NCBI GenBank assembly: GCA_964396055.1
Contig: CAYNDV010000063.1
Coordinates: 1 to 24,888, forward strand
From: CAYJPV01 sp964396055
GTDB taxonomy: Bacteria; Acidobacteriota; Vicinamibacteria; Vicinamibacterales; JAKQTR01
Reading direction: 5' to 3'
DNA length: 24,888 bases
The translations under genes and the position numbers were made by a program. The notes beneath the pieces were generated by a model. That model was not told the origin of the DNA. It was given only the letters and a program-made list of their open reading frames with translations, and made no database searches. This document shows, piece by piece, positions 7,801-16,100 of the stretch; positions within the stretch are counted from its first letter, which is position 1; every line of letters begins with the position of its first letter.

Positions 7801-9106
7801 GGTCGATGGCATCGACCCCGCCGAGGGTCTCCGCAGCGGCGGCACGGCGATCACCGTCACCGGCGATCATTTCCAGAGCGGCGCGCAACTGTTCTTCGAC
7901 GGGGTGCCGGCGACCAACGTCGTGGTCGTGGACACGGGGACGATCACCGGCAAGACCCCTGTTCACGCGCCCGGCGTCGTGGACGTCAGCGTGAAGAACC
8001 CCGACGGGCAGACGGGCGTGCTCGAAGAGGCATTCACCTACCTCGACTTCCCGGCCGACCTCATCGTCAGCGCCGTGTCGGCGCCGCCGGCCGCCGGTCC
8101 AGGACAGGGGATTGTCGCCAACGTCACGACGAAGAACATCGGCAAGGGGACGGCCGTTCCGTCGTCGACGGCCGTGTATCTGTCGAGTGACACCACCCTG
8201 GCCGAAGGCGACACGTTCCTCGGTTCCCGCGACGTGCCCGAACTCAGGGCCGGCGCCGGCAGCAGCGGGCCGGTGGCGGTGGTCATCCCGGCCGACATCG
8301 GGCCGGGCACCTACTACCTGATCGCACGCGCCGATGCCAACGAGGGCATCGACGAAGGCCACGAAGGGAACAATGCGCTGGCGCGGCCGCTGCGCGTCGG
8401 CGTGAACCTCGTCGTGGCGGCACTCACCGTGCCGACCGGGGCGTCGGCAGGCGAGTCGATCGCCGTGCGCGACACCACGCGGAACCTGGGTCCGGGCCAG
8501 GCGGCGGCGTCCACCACCGGGTTCTATCTGTCCCCGGATGCGGTGTGGGACGAGACGGACGTGCGGCTGGGCGGGCGGTCGGTGCCGGCCTTGAACTCGG
8601 GCCAGAGTTCGGCCGGCACGACTTCAGTCGCGCTTCCTGCCGACACGGCACCGGGCACCTACTTCGTCATCGGCCGCGCTGACGATGAGGAGGTGCTGCG
8701 TGAGTCGAACGAAGCCGACAACACGCGGGCGTCGAAGACGATCAGGCTGGGACCTGACCTGGCGGTGACCGTCGTCAAGGCTGTGGCATCGGCGGTGCGC
8801 GGCGCCACGATCACCGTGACGGAGACCACCAGGAACCAGGGCGCGGGCGGCGCGCCGGCGTCGGCCACCGGCATCTACTGGTCGGAGGATGCCATCTGGG
8901 ATGATACGGACATCCTGTTGGGGAGCCGGCCGATCCCGGCGTTGGCGGCCGGCGGGGTGAACGCCGGACCGACGGTGGTCCAGATTCCGTCGGGTGCCGT
9001 GGCCGGCCGGACGTACTACGTGATTGCCGTGGCAGACGGCGCGGAGGCGATTGCTGAGACCTCGGAAGCGAACAACGCGAAGGCCAAGGGGATCCGCGTG
9101 AAATAA
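1889..9106 (+). CDS. Giant exported repeat protein: 13 Cys-pair beta-sandwich repeats, Ig, 5 IPT/TIG, 3 CARDB
   Basis: Predicted 2405-aa secreted protein, probably an adhesin or surface scaffold. ATG 1889 follows AAGGAG (1878-1883) by five bases. Residues 1-27 are a signal peptide (MRRLCLPSN, then LAVSLLILAVLTTVV). Domains in order: a first carboxypeptidase-regulatory-like unit without Cys (about 68-150); thirteen related units of about 105 aa (about 153-1515), each starting like SIAGTVTD, carrying a PAGTYFVKT strand, then a YLDELWDNLPC loop with a second Cys, then GTPI and a closing INFAL strand; a putative Ig (He_PIG-like) domain (about 1516-1610); five IPT/TIG domains (about 1612-2055) with the GGTxVTITGxxF signature and NPDGQ...GFTY endings; three CARDB-type domains (about 2056-2405) with EGNNA, EADNT or EANNA near the end of each. 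No catalytic motif and no recognised C-terminal anchor (LPXTG, PEP-CTERM) is visible. Domain families are confidently recognised; the biological role is inferred. Confidence 0.93.
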   Translation: MRRLCLPSNLAVSLLILAVLTTVVSSRSPLPAAPVPAQPGQGGAATPVAPAVAGQSVASETPDAPWGSMAGTITTRGGRALRGGRVIVSDDTGRELVAVTAGDDGTFRVANLPPGTYDVRVVTARGASAGQAVVEVRAGAETRAVDIAPNGTASIAGTVTEAPSGTPIQYVTVSAYDTNGFFKAQAFTDAAGVYVISGLEPGTYFVKTRNFVGNVDEVYNDRICAGCDPHLTGDGIVVTGATTGIDFALGKGSLIAGTVRDEAQNPIGNAYVTVHANTTKQPQVASGFTGPDGAYTTTTGLPAGSYFVRVAQAGDFIGELYPDTGCPFEFGPCDYASGTLVPVSGAAAPAGPIDFVLAPGGAISGVVTGPGPVALQYASVSLYDMAGTLLAGWGTGADGSYRFRGLPAGSFYLATSYAGLLSEVYNDVPCVGFCTPAEVVGGTPVTAVVGATTPNIDFALVTAPTISGTVIEDISGQSAPTAPLASVTVHAYDPLDRWVKAAQTDAQGHYELQLAPGTYYLRTANQAGYLDELWDNVPCHRGCTVNDGSGVTIAAGQDATADFALRKGAQVSGIVSTPDPPAGPQRRGPLSGVWVSLLKDGDTIASATPTNASGAFSFTNVEPGTYKLFTSNQLGYVDEVWDDIPCAGSCWSTTGTPLVLGAGQQATADFGLLQSPKIVGTVMGAAPGSAGSVPLAGVQVIAYNGDGDWAASTTTTGSGEYALNLAAGTYFLKTTNQTNYLDEAWDNIPCANWSCVPSEDGTPLELDAGETLVADFELAPAGTITGTVTGATTSGPDRAPSAPLVNARVDVYRLAGTTALYAAQGATDAQGAYAVGGLVPGTYVVSTRVGGAYVDEVYDNLPCPPASCNRAIGTPIPVAGGATASAINFELAQAGTIAGTVIDATSQQPLAGISVGVYGQTGSYAGSAQTDDDGTYRIDGLPHGTYFVKTEFSSTYLDELWDNKPCHAGCAVTSGDPVVIGTAAALEQEVNFALAKTSRISGTVTDGGGTAISGISVGIYNSLGVQLTSATSSVAGTWTTTGKLAAGTYFARAFAGKGYLSEVWDNLPCFPTCTVTAGTPIVVGVEEDKTGITFQLDLGGSITGSVTEATPGSSPGDPVSGGSVIALTAAGGVAASGTVASGTYTVAGLGTGSYYLRYSPSGPGMYLGQLYDGLPCQGACPPFGGTLVPVVQGSQTTDRNFSLTKGGSIAGTVTDAATSTGLVNLPVGAYDAGGNLIKSVQTNSSGAYVLAGLPAGTTFVRTLASSSSQAGYVDELHAVPGFPIVDVTTGTPIPVTLGGAVTGIDFALDKGHTFGGTLTHASTGANVSASVEVFSADGFRIGSVSGFGTYTSMGLPAGTYFARSGNQQGLIDELWNTGTCLGCDPTAGTPIELPGSAALLAAVTGINFALDPGGRISGTVRTDAGLPIVTSGSINVFNEDGALVERLLASSSTGGYTTQKGLPTGTYFARADYTGFARELFENQACGISCSETAGTPIAVTSPDRAERVDFSLSSCPAITLTPLTLAGGQTGAFYSQAIQAAGGTGPYLYSTTSSVPAGLTLQGSSGLLSGLMRARGGWFSVVVSALDAAGCSGSRTYQIAVTPGEVAPEPTVSAIVPAEGSRSGGTVVTITGTGFQDGAAVAFAGVPSEDVTFVNSTSLLAVTPPMADVARPRPAADATAVDVTVTNPDTQSATLEAGFTYLAGPGITDISPESGPTAGGTVVTITGSGFESGATVRVGGVAATDVDVVDGGTIHATTGAHAAGVVDVEVQHADGQVATLAGGFTYIAPPAVSGIDPPAGPAAGGTAVAITGTDFQDGAVVTIGGESADAEVVDGTTILATTPPLGGASRPTGPRASTPVDVVVTNPDGQASTLANGFTYVPAPTVGGVSPASGPESGGTTITITGTDFQAGAVVLVGGSDASEVNVVGATTITAKTPAGTAGPADVEVRNPDDQAGILDGGFEYLAAPSVDGIDPAEGLRSGGTAITVTGDHFQSGAQLFFDGVPATNVVVVDTGTITGKTPVHAPGVVDVSVKNPDGQTGVLEEAFTYLDFPADLIVSAVSAPPAAGPGQGIVANVTTKNIGKGTAVPSSTAVYLSSDTTLAEGDTFLGSRDVPELRAGAGSSGPVAVVIPADIGPGTYYLIARADANEGIDEGHEGNNALARPLRVGVNLVVAALTVPTGASAGESIAVRDTTRNLGPGQAAASTTGFYLSPDAVWDETDVRLGGRSVPALNSGQSSAGTTSVALPADTAPGTYFVIGRADDEEVLRESNEADNTRASKTIRLGPDLAVTVVKAVASAVRGATITVTETTRNQGAGGAPASATGIYWSEDAIWDDTDILLGSRPIPALAAGGVNAGPTVVQIPSGAVAGRTYYVIAVADGAEAIAETSEANNAKAKGIRVK
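2345..6430 (+). repeat. Thirteen tandem ~105-codon repeats encoding Cys-pair beta-sandwich units
   Basis: Approximate unit starts are 2345, 2645, 2972, 3281, 3599, 3917, 4235, 4574, 4883, 5189, 5507, 5822 and 6130. Twelve units carry two cysteines spaced C-x3-C (seven units), C-x4-C (two), C-x2-C (two) or C-x6-C (one), always after a D/E-E-(L/V)-(W/Y)-(D/N)-(D/N)-type loop. The eleventh unit (about 5507-5821) keeps the loop start VDEL but has no cysteine. The copies differ considerably in sequence, so the array is old rather than freshly expanded. Confidence 0.85.
6722..8053 (+). repeat. Five tandem IPT/TIG-domain repeats
   Basis: Five consecutive units of about 85-95 codons, each with the pattern P-x-x-G-x-x-x-GGT-x-(V/I)-T-(I/V)-TG-x-x-F and ending in a D/NPD-x-Q...GF-x-Y strand. 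Units one and three carry an extra Pro/Arg/Ala-rich loop (around MADVARPRPAA and GGASRPTGPRA). IPT/TIG domains are Ig-like folds common in surface and secreted binding proteins. Confidence 0.85.
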
Positions 9107-9137
9107 CGGCGGGTTCCACCTCGAGTCCAGGGCACGG

Positions 9138-9176
9138 TGGGCGCGAAGCTGGGGTATCATACCGGCTTCGCGCCCA
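9138..9176. promoter_or_regulatory. Nested inverted repeat between the giant gene and the sigma factor
   Basis: Perfect 12-bp arms TGGGCGCGAAGC (9138-9149) and GCTTCGCGCCCA (9165-9176) enclose a second inverted repeat GGTAT-c-ATACC (9153-9163). The centre holds TATCAT (9155-9160), which resembles a -10 hexamer. The structure begins 32 bases after the stop of the 2405-aa gene and ends 32 bases before the sigma-factor start. It could be a terminator hairpin for the upstream gene, an operator over the sigma-factor promoter, or both. No T-tract follows and no convincing -35 lies 16-18 bases upstream of TATCAT. Confidence 0.6.
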
Positions 9177-9208
9177 GCTGTGTTCGGTCTCTCGAGGTGA
9201 CGAGGATC

Positions 9209-9844
9209 ATGTCCGAGCCGCTGTTCGACGTGCCTCCCGGGGCCGCCGCCGATCACGCGTCGTCCGGGTCGACCGAGACCTCGTTGCAGCTGCTGCGGCG
9301 GGCCAGGGCCGGCGACCGCGATGCGCTGGACCAGTTGTTTGCCAGGCATCTGCCACGCCTGAAACGCTGGGCCCACGGCCGGCTGCCGCGGCGGAGCCGT
9401 GACCGCGGCGATACGACGGACGTCGTGCACGACGCGGCGATGAACGTGTTCGAGCGGCTGGATCGGTTCGAACCGCGCCACCGGGGCGCGTTGCAGGCCT
9501 ACCTCCGTCAGGCGGTGCTCAATCGCATACGCGACGAACACCGGCGCGTGATGCGGCGGCCTGAAGCGGTCGAGCTCGCGCCCGACCTCGCCGATGACCG
9601 CATCGCGTCGCCGATCGACGAGGCGATTGGCGCCGAGACCGCGGCACGGTATCGCCAGGCGCTCGCGTCTCTGCGCCCCCACGACGCGCAGGCAGTCGTC
9701 GCGCGCATCGAGATGGGCTACAGCTACGAACAGGTGGCGCTGCTGCTCGATAAGCCGTCGCCGGACGCCGCGCGCGTGGCGGTCAGCCGCGCGCTGGTCC
9801 GGCTGGCGACCTTGATGGGAGAGGCCACCGGGCCAAGAGGTTAG
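9209..9844 (+). CDS. ECF-like RNA polymerase sigma factor (sigma-70 family)
   Basis: Predicted 211-aa cytoplasmic sigma factor. ATG 9209 is chosen over the in-frame start at 9137 because GAGGTGA (9194-9200) lies eight bases before it and because 9137 would start inside the inverted repeat. Region 2 spans about residues 28-115: DALDQLFARHLPRLKRWA, then DTTDVVHDAAMNVFERLDRF, corresponding to the core-binding and -10-recognition helices (usual form D-LVQ-T), then ALQAYLRQAVLNRIRDEHRR. Region 4 spans about 147-205, with the helix-turn-helix around YSYEQVALLLDKPSPDAARVAV. Sigma factors of this style in Acidobacteriota often go with Ser/Thr kinases, and one lies about 10 kb downstream. No anti-sigma factor gene is adjacent. 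Its position between the two giant genes makes them its likeliest targets, by inference. Confidence 0.92.
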   Translation: MSEPLFDVPPGAAADHASSGSTETSLQLLRRARAGDRDALDQLFARHLPRLKRWAHGRLPRRSRDRGDTTDVVHDAAMNVFERLDRFEPRHRGALQAYLRQAVLNRIRDEHRRVMRRPEAVELAPDLADDRIASPIDEAIGAETAARYRQALASLRPHDAQAVVARIEMGYSYEQVALLLDKPSPDAARVAVSRALVRLATLMGEATGPRG

Positions 9845-10127
9845 GGCACCGAGACGGCTGTCGCTCTTCTGATAATGCCGGGCTTCCGGCTGAGCTCCCA
9901 CTCCCAACTCACCCAATCAGGGGAGACGCGTCGTCCGCCGTACGTCTAGAGTGGCGCGTCGGTCTGGGTGTACGGGTCGCAGTCCGCCTTCGTTATCACC
10001 AGAGACACCGTCATCGACAACGCGCGAGCCCCCGGGCGCGGAGACGGCGCACGGCCATCCGCAGAGAGGTTCCGAGTTCCGTTCCCTCTCACCAGCAGAT
10101 GGCGTGTACACGCATCCGGAGGGCACC
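9845..10127 (+). promoter_or_regulatory. 283-bp leader/intergenic region before the second giant gene
   Basis: It contains a 5-bp hairpin GCCGG/CCGGC (9877-9881 and 9886-9890) and, directly before it, TGATAAT (9870-9876), the best -10-like word in the gap, though no matching -35 is seen. The frame of the downstream gene stays open back to a GTG at 9951, but that stretch reads as Pro/Ser/Arg-rich low-complexity sequence and would put about 60 residues in front of the signal peptide, so I treat it as untranslated. GGAGGG (10118-10123) is the ribosome binding site of the next gene. Confidence 0.35.
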
Positions 10128-13100
10128 GTGACACACCTCGTCCGATCGTCCCGCTTCCGCATCAACTCTGCCGTCGCAGCCGTACTGCTTGCCGTGAGCC
10201 TGGCCGTTGCCATCGGCGCGGCCGCACGGCTTGGTCCGCAGCTGGTTCCTGATGGCGGCACGTCCAGCATGTGGACCGTGTTGATCAGCGCGGCATCCGG
10301 CGGCGCTCTGGCCGACGGACCCAGTGGCCAGCCCGCGCTCAGCGGGGATGGCCGGTACGTGGTATTCGAATCAACGGCGAGCAACCTGGGTGACAGCCGC
10401 GGCAGCCGGCCCGGCGCCTACGTCCGGGACACTCAGAATCGAACCACCCGGCGTCTCGACGTGAACGCGGCGGGCCGCGCTGCCGATGGCGGCAGCCATG
10501 AACCGCGTGTGAGCGCCGACGGATCGGTGGTGGTCTTCGTGTCTGCCGCGCAGAACCTCAACCCCGGCAGCGCCGGGACACGGCAGGCGCACATCTTTGC
10601 CCGTGACCTGAGCACGACGGCAGAGCAGGACTCACTCGAGTTGGTCGACGTGGCTGTCGGCACGCGCAAGCCAGGCGATGGACCATCGCGTGCGCCGGGT
10701 GCCAGTCGCGATGGCCGTATCGTGGTGTTCGAGTCGCAGGCCACGAACCTGGTCGACGTCCTCGTGCCGGGCGGTCAGACGCACGTCTACCTGCGCGATC
10801 GCCAGTCGCGCACGACAGAACTGATCGACGTCGGGATGGACAACGTGTCGCCATCGAACGGCTCAGCGGGGGCGCCGCAGGTGAGCGCCGACGGGCGGTT
10901 CGTGGTGTTCCTGTCGGATGCGCCCGACCTGGTGGTGGGCACGCCCCGCGGCTGGCACGTCTACCTGCGTGATCGTATGAAGAAGACCACTGCGCTGATC
11001 GACACGGCGCCCGCCGGGGCGGGTGCCGCAAACGGATCGGCCCTGCGCGCAGCCGTCAGTGCCAGCGGGCGCCACGTCGCATTCGTCTCCGACGCGACGG
11101 ACCTGGTGCCTGGCCTGGGGACCGCCCCGCACGTTCGCGTGTACGTGTGGGATCGCCGTGCGCCTGCCGCCGTGGCCATGCGGGTCCTTTCGCTCGCCCC
11201 AGATGGCACGGACCTGCTGGTGAACGCGGCGGCCGGCGTCGCCATCAGCGCCGGCGGGCGGTACGTGGCGTTCCAGACGATCGCAGTCGGGACAGGTACC
11301 AGCCCAGAGCGTGTCGTCGTCTGGGACCGTGACGCGACGGACACGCCTGGCGGCGCGCTCGTGGACGCCGGTGACGCCGGACTGGCGCCGGCGTCGGGCG
11401 CGGCGGCCAGCCTGGATCTCAGCGCGGACGGCCGCTATGTGGCGTACACCACGGCGAAGACGCGCACGCGCCCGACGGGGGTCGTGCGATGCGGGCCGCT
11501 GGGCGAACGTGATCGCGGGTCGGATGACACAGCAGACGATGATGCCGATGACAGCTTGGGCGGTGGCATGCCCGGGCCGCGGGCGGTGACGTATCGGTTG
11601 ACGGTGGTGGACACCGGTCGGGCGTCGCAGATCACAAGTGCGCCCGCCGGGATCGACTGGACACCCGGCAGCCCGAACAACTACTTCGACTTCCCGGAAG
11701 GCACCCCGGTGGTGTTGTCTGCGACGCACAAGTCGCTGGGCATGCTTCCCATTCCGGGCGGAGCGTTCACGGTCCGTGGCTGGGTCTGCGATGCGACCAC
11801 CTGGGTGCCGGCCGGCTCCGCCATTGTCATGGATCGTAACCACAACGGCTGCCGACCGGTGTTCGAAGCGTCAGACGGACGTGTGTCGTTCGATCGGAGC
11901 CGGTTGGCGAGCTACACCGGCAGCCCGTTCGTGGTTGCCGAAGGCGAGTTGAACGGCGACGGGGTCTCGGACGTCGTCGACGGATCGGGCATCGCGGGAA
12001 ACCTCTCTGATGGGCTCGGAGGCTTTACGAGGGTCAACAGCGAACTGGCCAACCTCGGGAAGATCGCGACCGGTGACTTCAATCAGGATGGCTTCGCCGA
12101 TGTGGCCGGTCTGGCCGGATCGAACACCCTCGTGATCGCGCCAGGCACGGGATCGGGGTCGTTCCAGCACCTCATCAGGTACCCGACCGCGCATTGGGGG
12201 ATCGACCTGACAGTGGGCGACTTCAACGAAGACCGTGTCCCTGATGTCGCGGTACTCTGCGCTGACGGGGGCGTGAGCCTGCTGCTCGGACGCGGGGACG
12301 CGACGTTCGTCCTGCCTGCAGGCGAGACTCCCGTCCTGCCGAACATGCCGCTGGATCTCAATTCCGACACGAGATTCCGCCTCCTGGCCCAGGGCGACTT
12401 CGACGGCGATGGACACACCGACCTGGTCGCGAGCATGCCGGGCTCAGCGACGGCCGCCGCGACAGTCCGTGCCGTATTCGGCCGTGGAGACGGGACCTTC
12501 TCTGATGCGGTCACCCTTCCCGGGGTCTGGTGTTCCGTCGGCAGCGGGTACCCTGGCTCGACCGTCAGTCTGGCCGCCGCGGACCTGGACGAGGATGGGC
12601 GCACGGATGTCGTATACCTGCCGGGATGTGGTGCCGGTGGAGACGACCTGATCGTCGCCTACGGGCTCGCTGGTCGTACGTTCCGGAAACAGACCTACGA
12701 GACCGCTCTCGACACGGCCGAAGGTCGGACCGTTGGCTACGGCTACCAACCGCGCTTCTCGACCGCCGACGTCAGCATGGATGGCCACGCGGATGTGGTC
12801 GTCGAGTCCGGCGGAGGCGATTCTGGCAGCATTCTCCTGCTGCTCGGCGACGGTGCGGGCGCCCTTTCGCCGGCCCTCATCCGCGACGCCAGTGAGGGCT
12901 CGCGCGTACTCGTCGTTGACGTCAACGCAGATGGCAGGACCGACCTGGTCACCGACTTCAAGGAAGTATTGCTGAACACATCGGCCGCGTCGGCCGCGCC
13001 GTTGGCCCTGACCGTCGCGACGGCCGGAGCCGGCACCGGGGCTGTGACGAGCGCACCGGCAGGCATCACCTGCAATCCGACGTGCACCGCGACGTTCCCC

Positions 13101-16100
13101 AGAAACGCCACGGTCAACCTCCTGGCCGCTCCTGCCGACGGCTCGGTCTTTGTCGGCTGGGGCGATGCCTGTCGGGGGACGGCCCTCCGTTGCCAGGTGT
13201 CGATGACCCAGGCGCAGGCGGTGACGGCGCGCTTCGAACCCAACGATCGCGTCCTCACTGTCTCGCGCATCGGCGCCGGCTACGGCACGGTGAATGCGCC
13301 CGCGCAGGGAATTGCCTGCGGTGCGGACTGCGTCGAGCGCTACGCGACCACGACGACGGTCACCCTGACGGCCGAGGCGGCCTTCGGGTCGAAGTTCGCG
13401 GGCTGGGGGCCCCACGGCACGTGTCCGTACAGCGGGTCGACCTGCGAAGTCTCTGTCGCATCAGCCACGAGCGTCACCGCGCGCTTCGAGGTCACGCCGT
13501 TCTACACACTGACAGCCCAGAGCCCGTTCGGGCGGGTGACGACGAGTCCGAGGGGCGTCAACGGCGAACTCGACACAGGCGATCCCGTCCATCCCACGTG
13601 GTGGGCCAGCTACCCGGCTGGTACGGAAGTGGCCCTGTCGATCGCACCCAAGGCACTGAACCCCGAGTTCGCCGTCGGCCCGCTGCAGTTGATGGGGTGG
13701 AGCGGCTACTACGGCTTCCCAACGGCAGGTGACTGCTGGGACGGCCGTGTGACCATGACCGGAGACCAGTCGTGCTTCCCATGGTTCCGGGGGACGACGG
13801 GCGTCTTTGCCGTGGCCCCGGGGGTTCCGATGGGCGGCGGCGCGACCGGATCCTATCCGCACGGGCTGAAGGTGGCTGATGTAAACGGCGACGGCCACGC
13901 CGATGGCGTGGCCGCATGGTGGGGTGGCATCACGACCTACCGCTGGAGTCCTGCCGGGTACACCCTGATCCAGTCGCCTGGCATCAGCGAATACGACGCG
14001 CTCGGCGGCTTTGCCGTCGGGGACTACAACGAAGACGGCAAGGCCGATCTCATCGTCGCCAAAGCGGTCACGGCGGTGCCGAGTTACCAGTTGTTCACGG
14101 GGGCAGGAGACGGCACGTTTGCGGCCGCGGCCGCACTCGAATTGCCTTCACTCGTCAACGGCGACGTCACCGCCGGTGATTTCGACGGCGACGGGAATGT
14201 CGATGTCGCTGGTCTGGCCATGCCTGGCATCTCGAGCCCCGGATGGCTCGTGGTCGCCCGGGGCAAGGGCGATGGCACCTTCCACCCGGCCGCGACGTAC
14301 GAAACGGGACCCGGGTGGGGCTTCAACCATCGCGCGCGGATGGGCGCTGGCGACTTCAACGGCGATGGGAAGACTGACTTCGCGGTGCACGTGTATGCCG
14401 TACCCGACACGACGGCCACCGAGGGCATCGTTGCGCTGATCAACACCGGCACCGGGGCATTTGACGCACCCGAAGTGATCGCTCACGCCACCGTGAGTCA
14501 GAGCCTTGAGCCATGGGGGCTCACCACCATCGATCTGAACGGCGACGGAACCGATGAGGTGACTTTCGATCGATGGGTCGACCCGGGCCCGATTCGCCAG
14601 GGCTGGGTCATGTCGCGTTCCATCGGCGGTGCGTGGGCGCTTGCCGGGGCATTCGACACGCAGGCCATCGTCGGCCGGTCCGGTACGTTTCTGTTGGACC
14701 TCTCAGCAGGTGACTTCGACGGCGACGGGGCGGAGGATCTCGCGGCAATGGCGGGGCCGGGCTTCGTGGTGCTGTACCGCAACGACGCCGGAAACCTGGT
14801 GCAGGGCCTGGTTCAGGACTTCTCCAACGTGGGTCCGAACCGCTTCGTGGCCGCCGACCTCAATGGCGACAGCCGACCCGACCTGCTGTTCAACAACGGA
14901 ACCTCGCTGCTGAACGCGAAAGGCGTTGCCCGGCCCACCCTGACCGTGGTCAAGACGGGCACCGACGCCGGGACCGTCGCCAGCATTCCACGCTCAGCGG
15001 GCCAACCGCCCGACATCGACTGCGGCCCCACCTGCGCCGCGTCACTGCCGGCAGGCTCGATGATCGAGCTGACCGCGACGCCCGACCGGTACGCGACGTT
15101 TGCGGGATGGACCGGCGCCTGCACCGGGACCTCGACGCACTGCTTCGCGTCGGTCACCGAATCTCAGACGACCACCGCGACCTTCAACGCCATCGCGCGC
15201 CCGCTCACAGTGCTGAGCCGCGGCGACGGGACCGTGTCCGCGCAGCAGGCCGGGGCGCCGACGCTCACGTGTCCGCCTGATTGCACGGGGTCCTTCCTGA
15301 AAGAGCCGTCCGTCCTGGTAACGGCCCAGCCTGCAGCCGGGTGGGCGTTTCTGGGGTGGGGGGACGACTGCACCGGGCGTGCGCCCTGCAGCCTGACCAT
15401 GTCGACGCACCGGCTGGTGTCGGCGACCTTCGCGCAGAAGTTCCCGTTGGTGGTTACGGTGGCCGGGCACGGCATCGTGACGAGCAGCCCCGCCGGCATC
15501 GACTGTCCGGACCTGTTGTGCACCGCCGATCTTGCCGGAACCGTAACGCTGACGGCCACACCGGACGCGGGCCACGTCCTGCAGTCCTGGGGCGGCGCAT
15601 GCACCGGAGCCGCCGCCACCTGCCAGGTCGAGATGTCCCAGGCGCGAAACGTCAGTGCCACGTTCGTGCAGGCGGGCTTCGATCTGGCCGTGACCGTCGT
15701 CGGCAACGGGTCGGTCACCAGCACGCCGGCCGGGCTCACCTGCCCGGGCACGTGCACGCATCAATTCCCGCCGAATCAGCAGGTCACCCTCACGCCGACG
15801 CCTGACGCGGAGTGGGCGTTCGTGAAGTGGACGGGCGGGTGCACGGGCAGCGGCGCGTGCACGGTCACGATGGATACGGCAAAGAACGTGACGGCCACCT
15901 TCGGGCGCCTGCAGCCGGCCGACCTGAACCCCGGCAACTGGCGGATCGAGATGGGCGAAGCCCTGCCGTACCTGAACGCCTGGCTGCGGAACCAGGCGTG
16001 GTCGGCAGGCCCCAACCCCATTCCCATGGCCTACGCCCTCGGCAGCGGTAATACCTGGCTGCGAGGCTCGCTGTACTACTACGACGCGGGGCTGGCGTGT

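Noticed and set aside
9951..10127. N-terminal extension of the second giant protein from the GTG at 9951
   Set aside because: The extra 59 codons have no ribosome binding site, read as low-complexity Pro/Ser/Arg sequence, and would place the signal peptide internally; GTG 10128 has GGAGG and starts the signal peptide.
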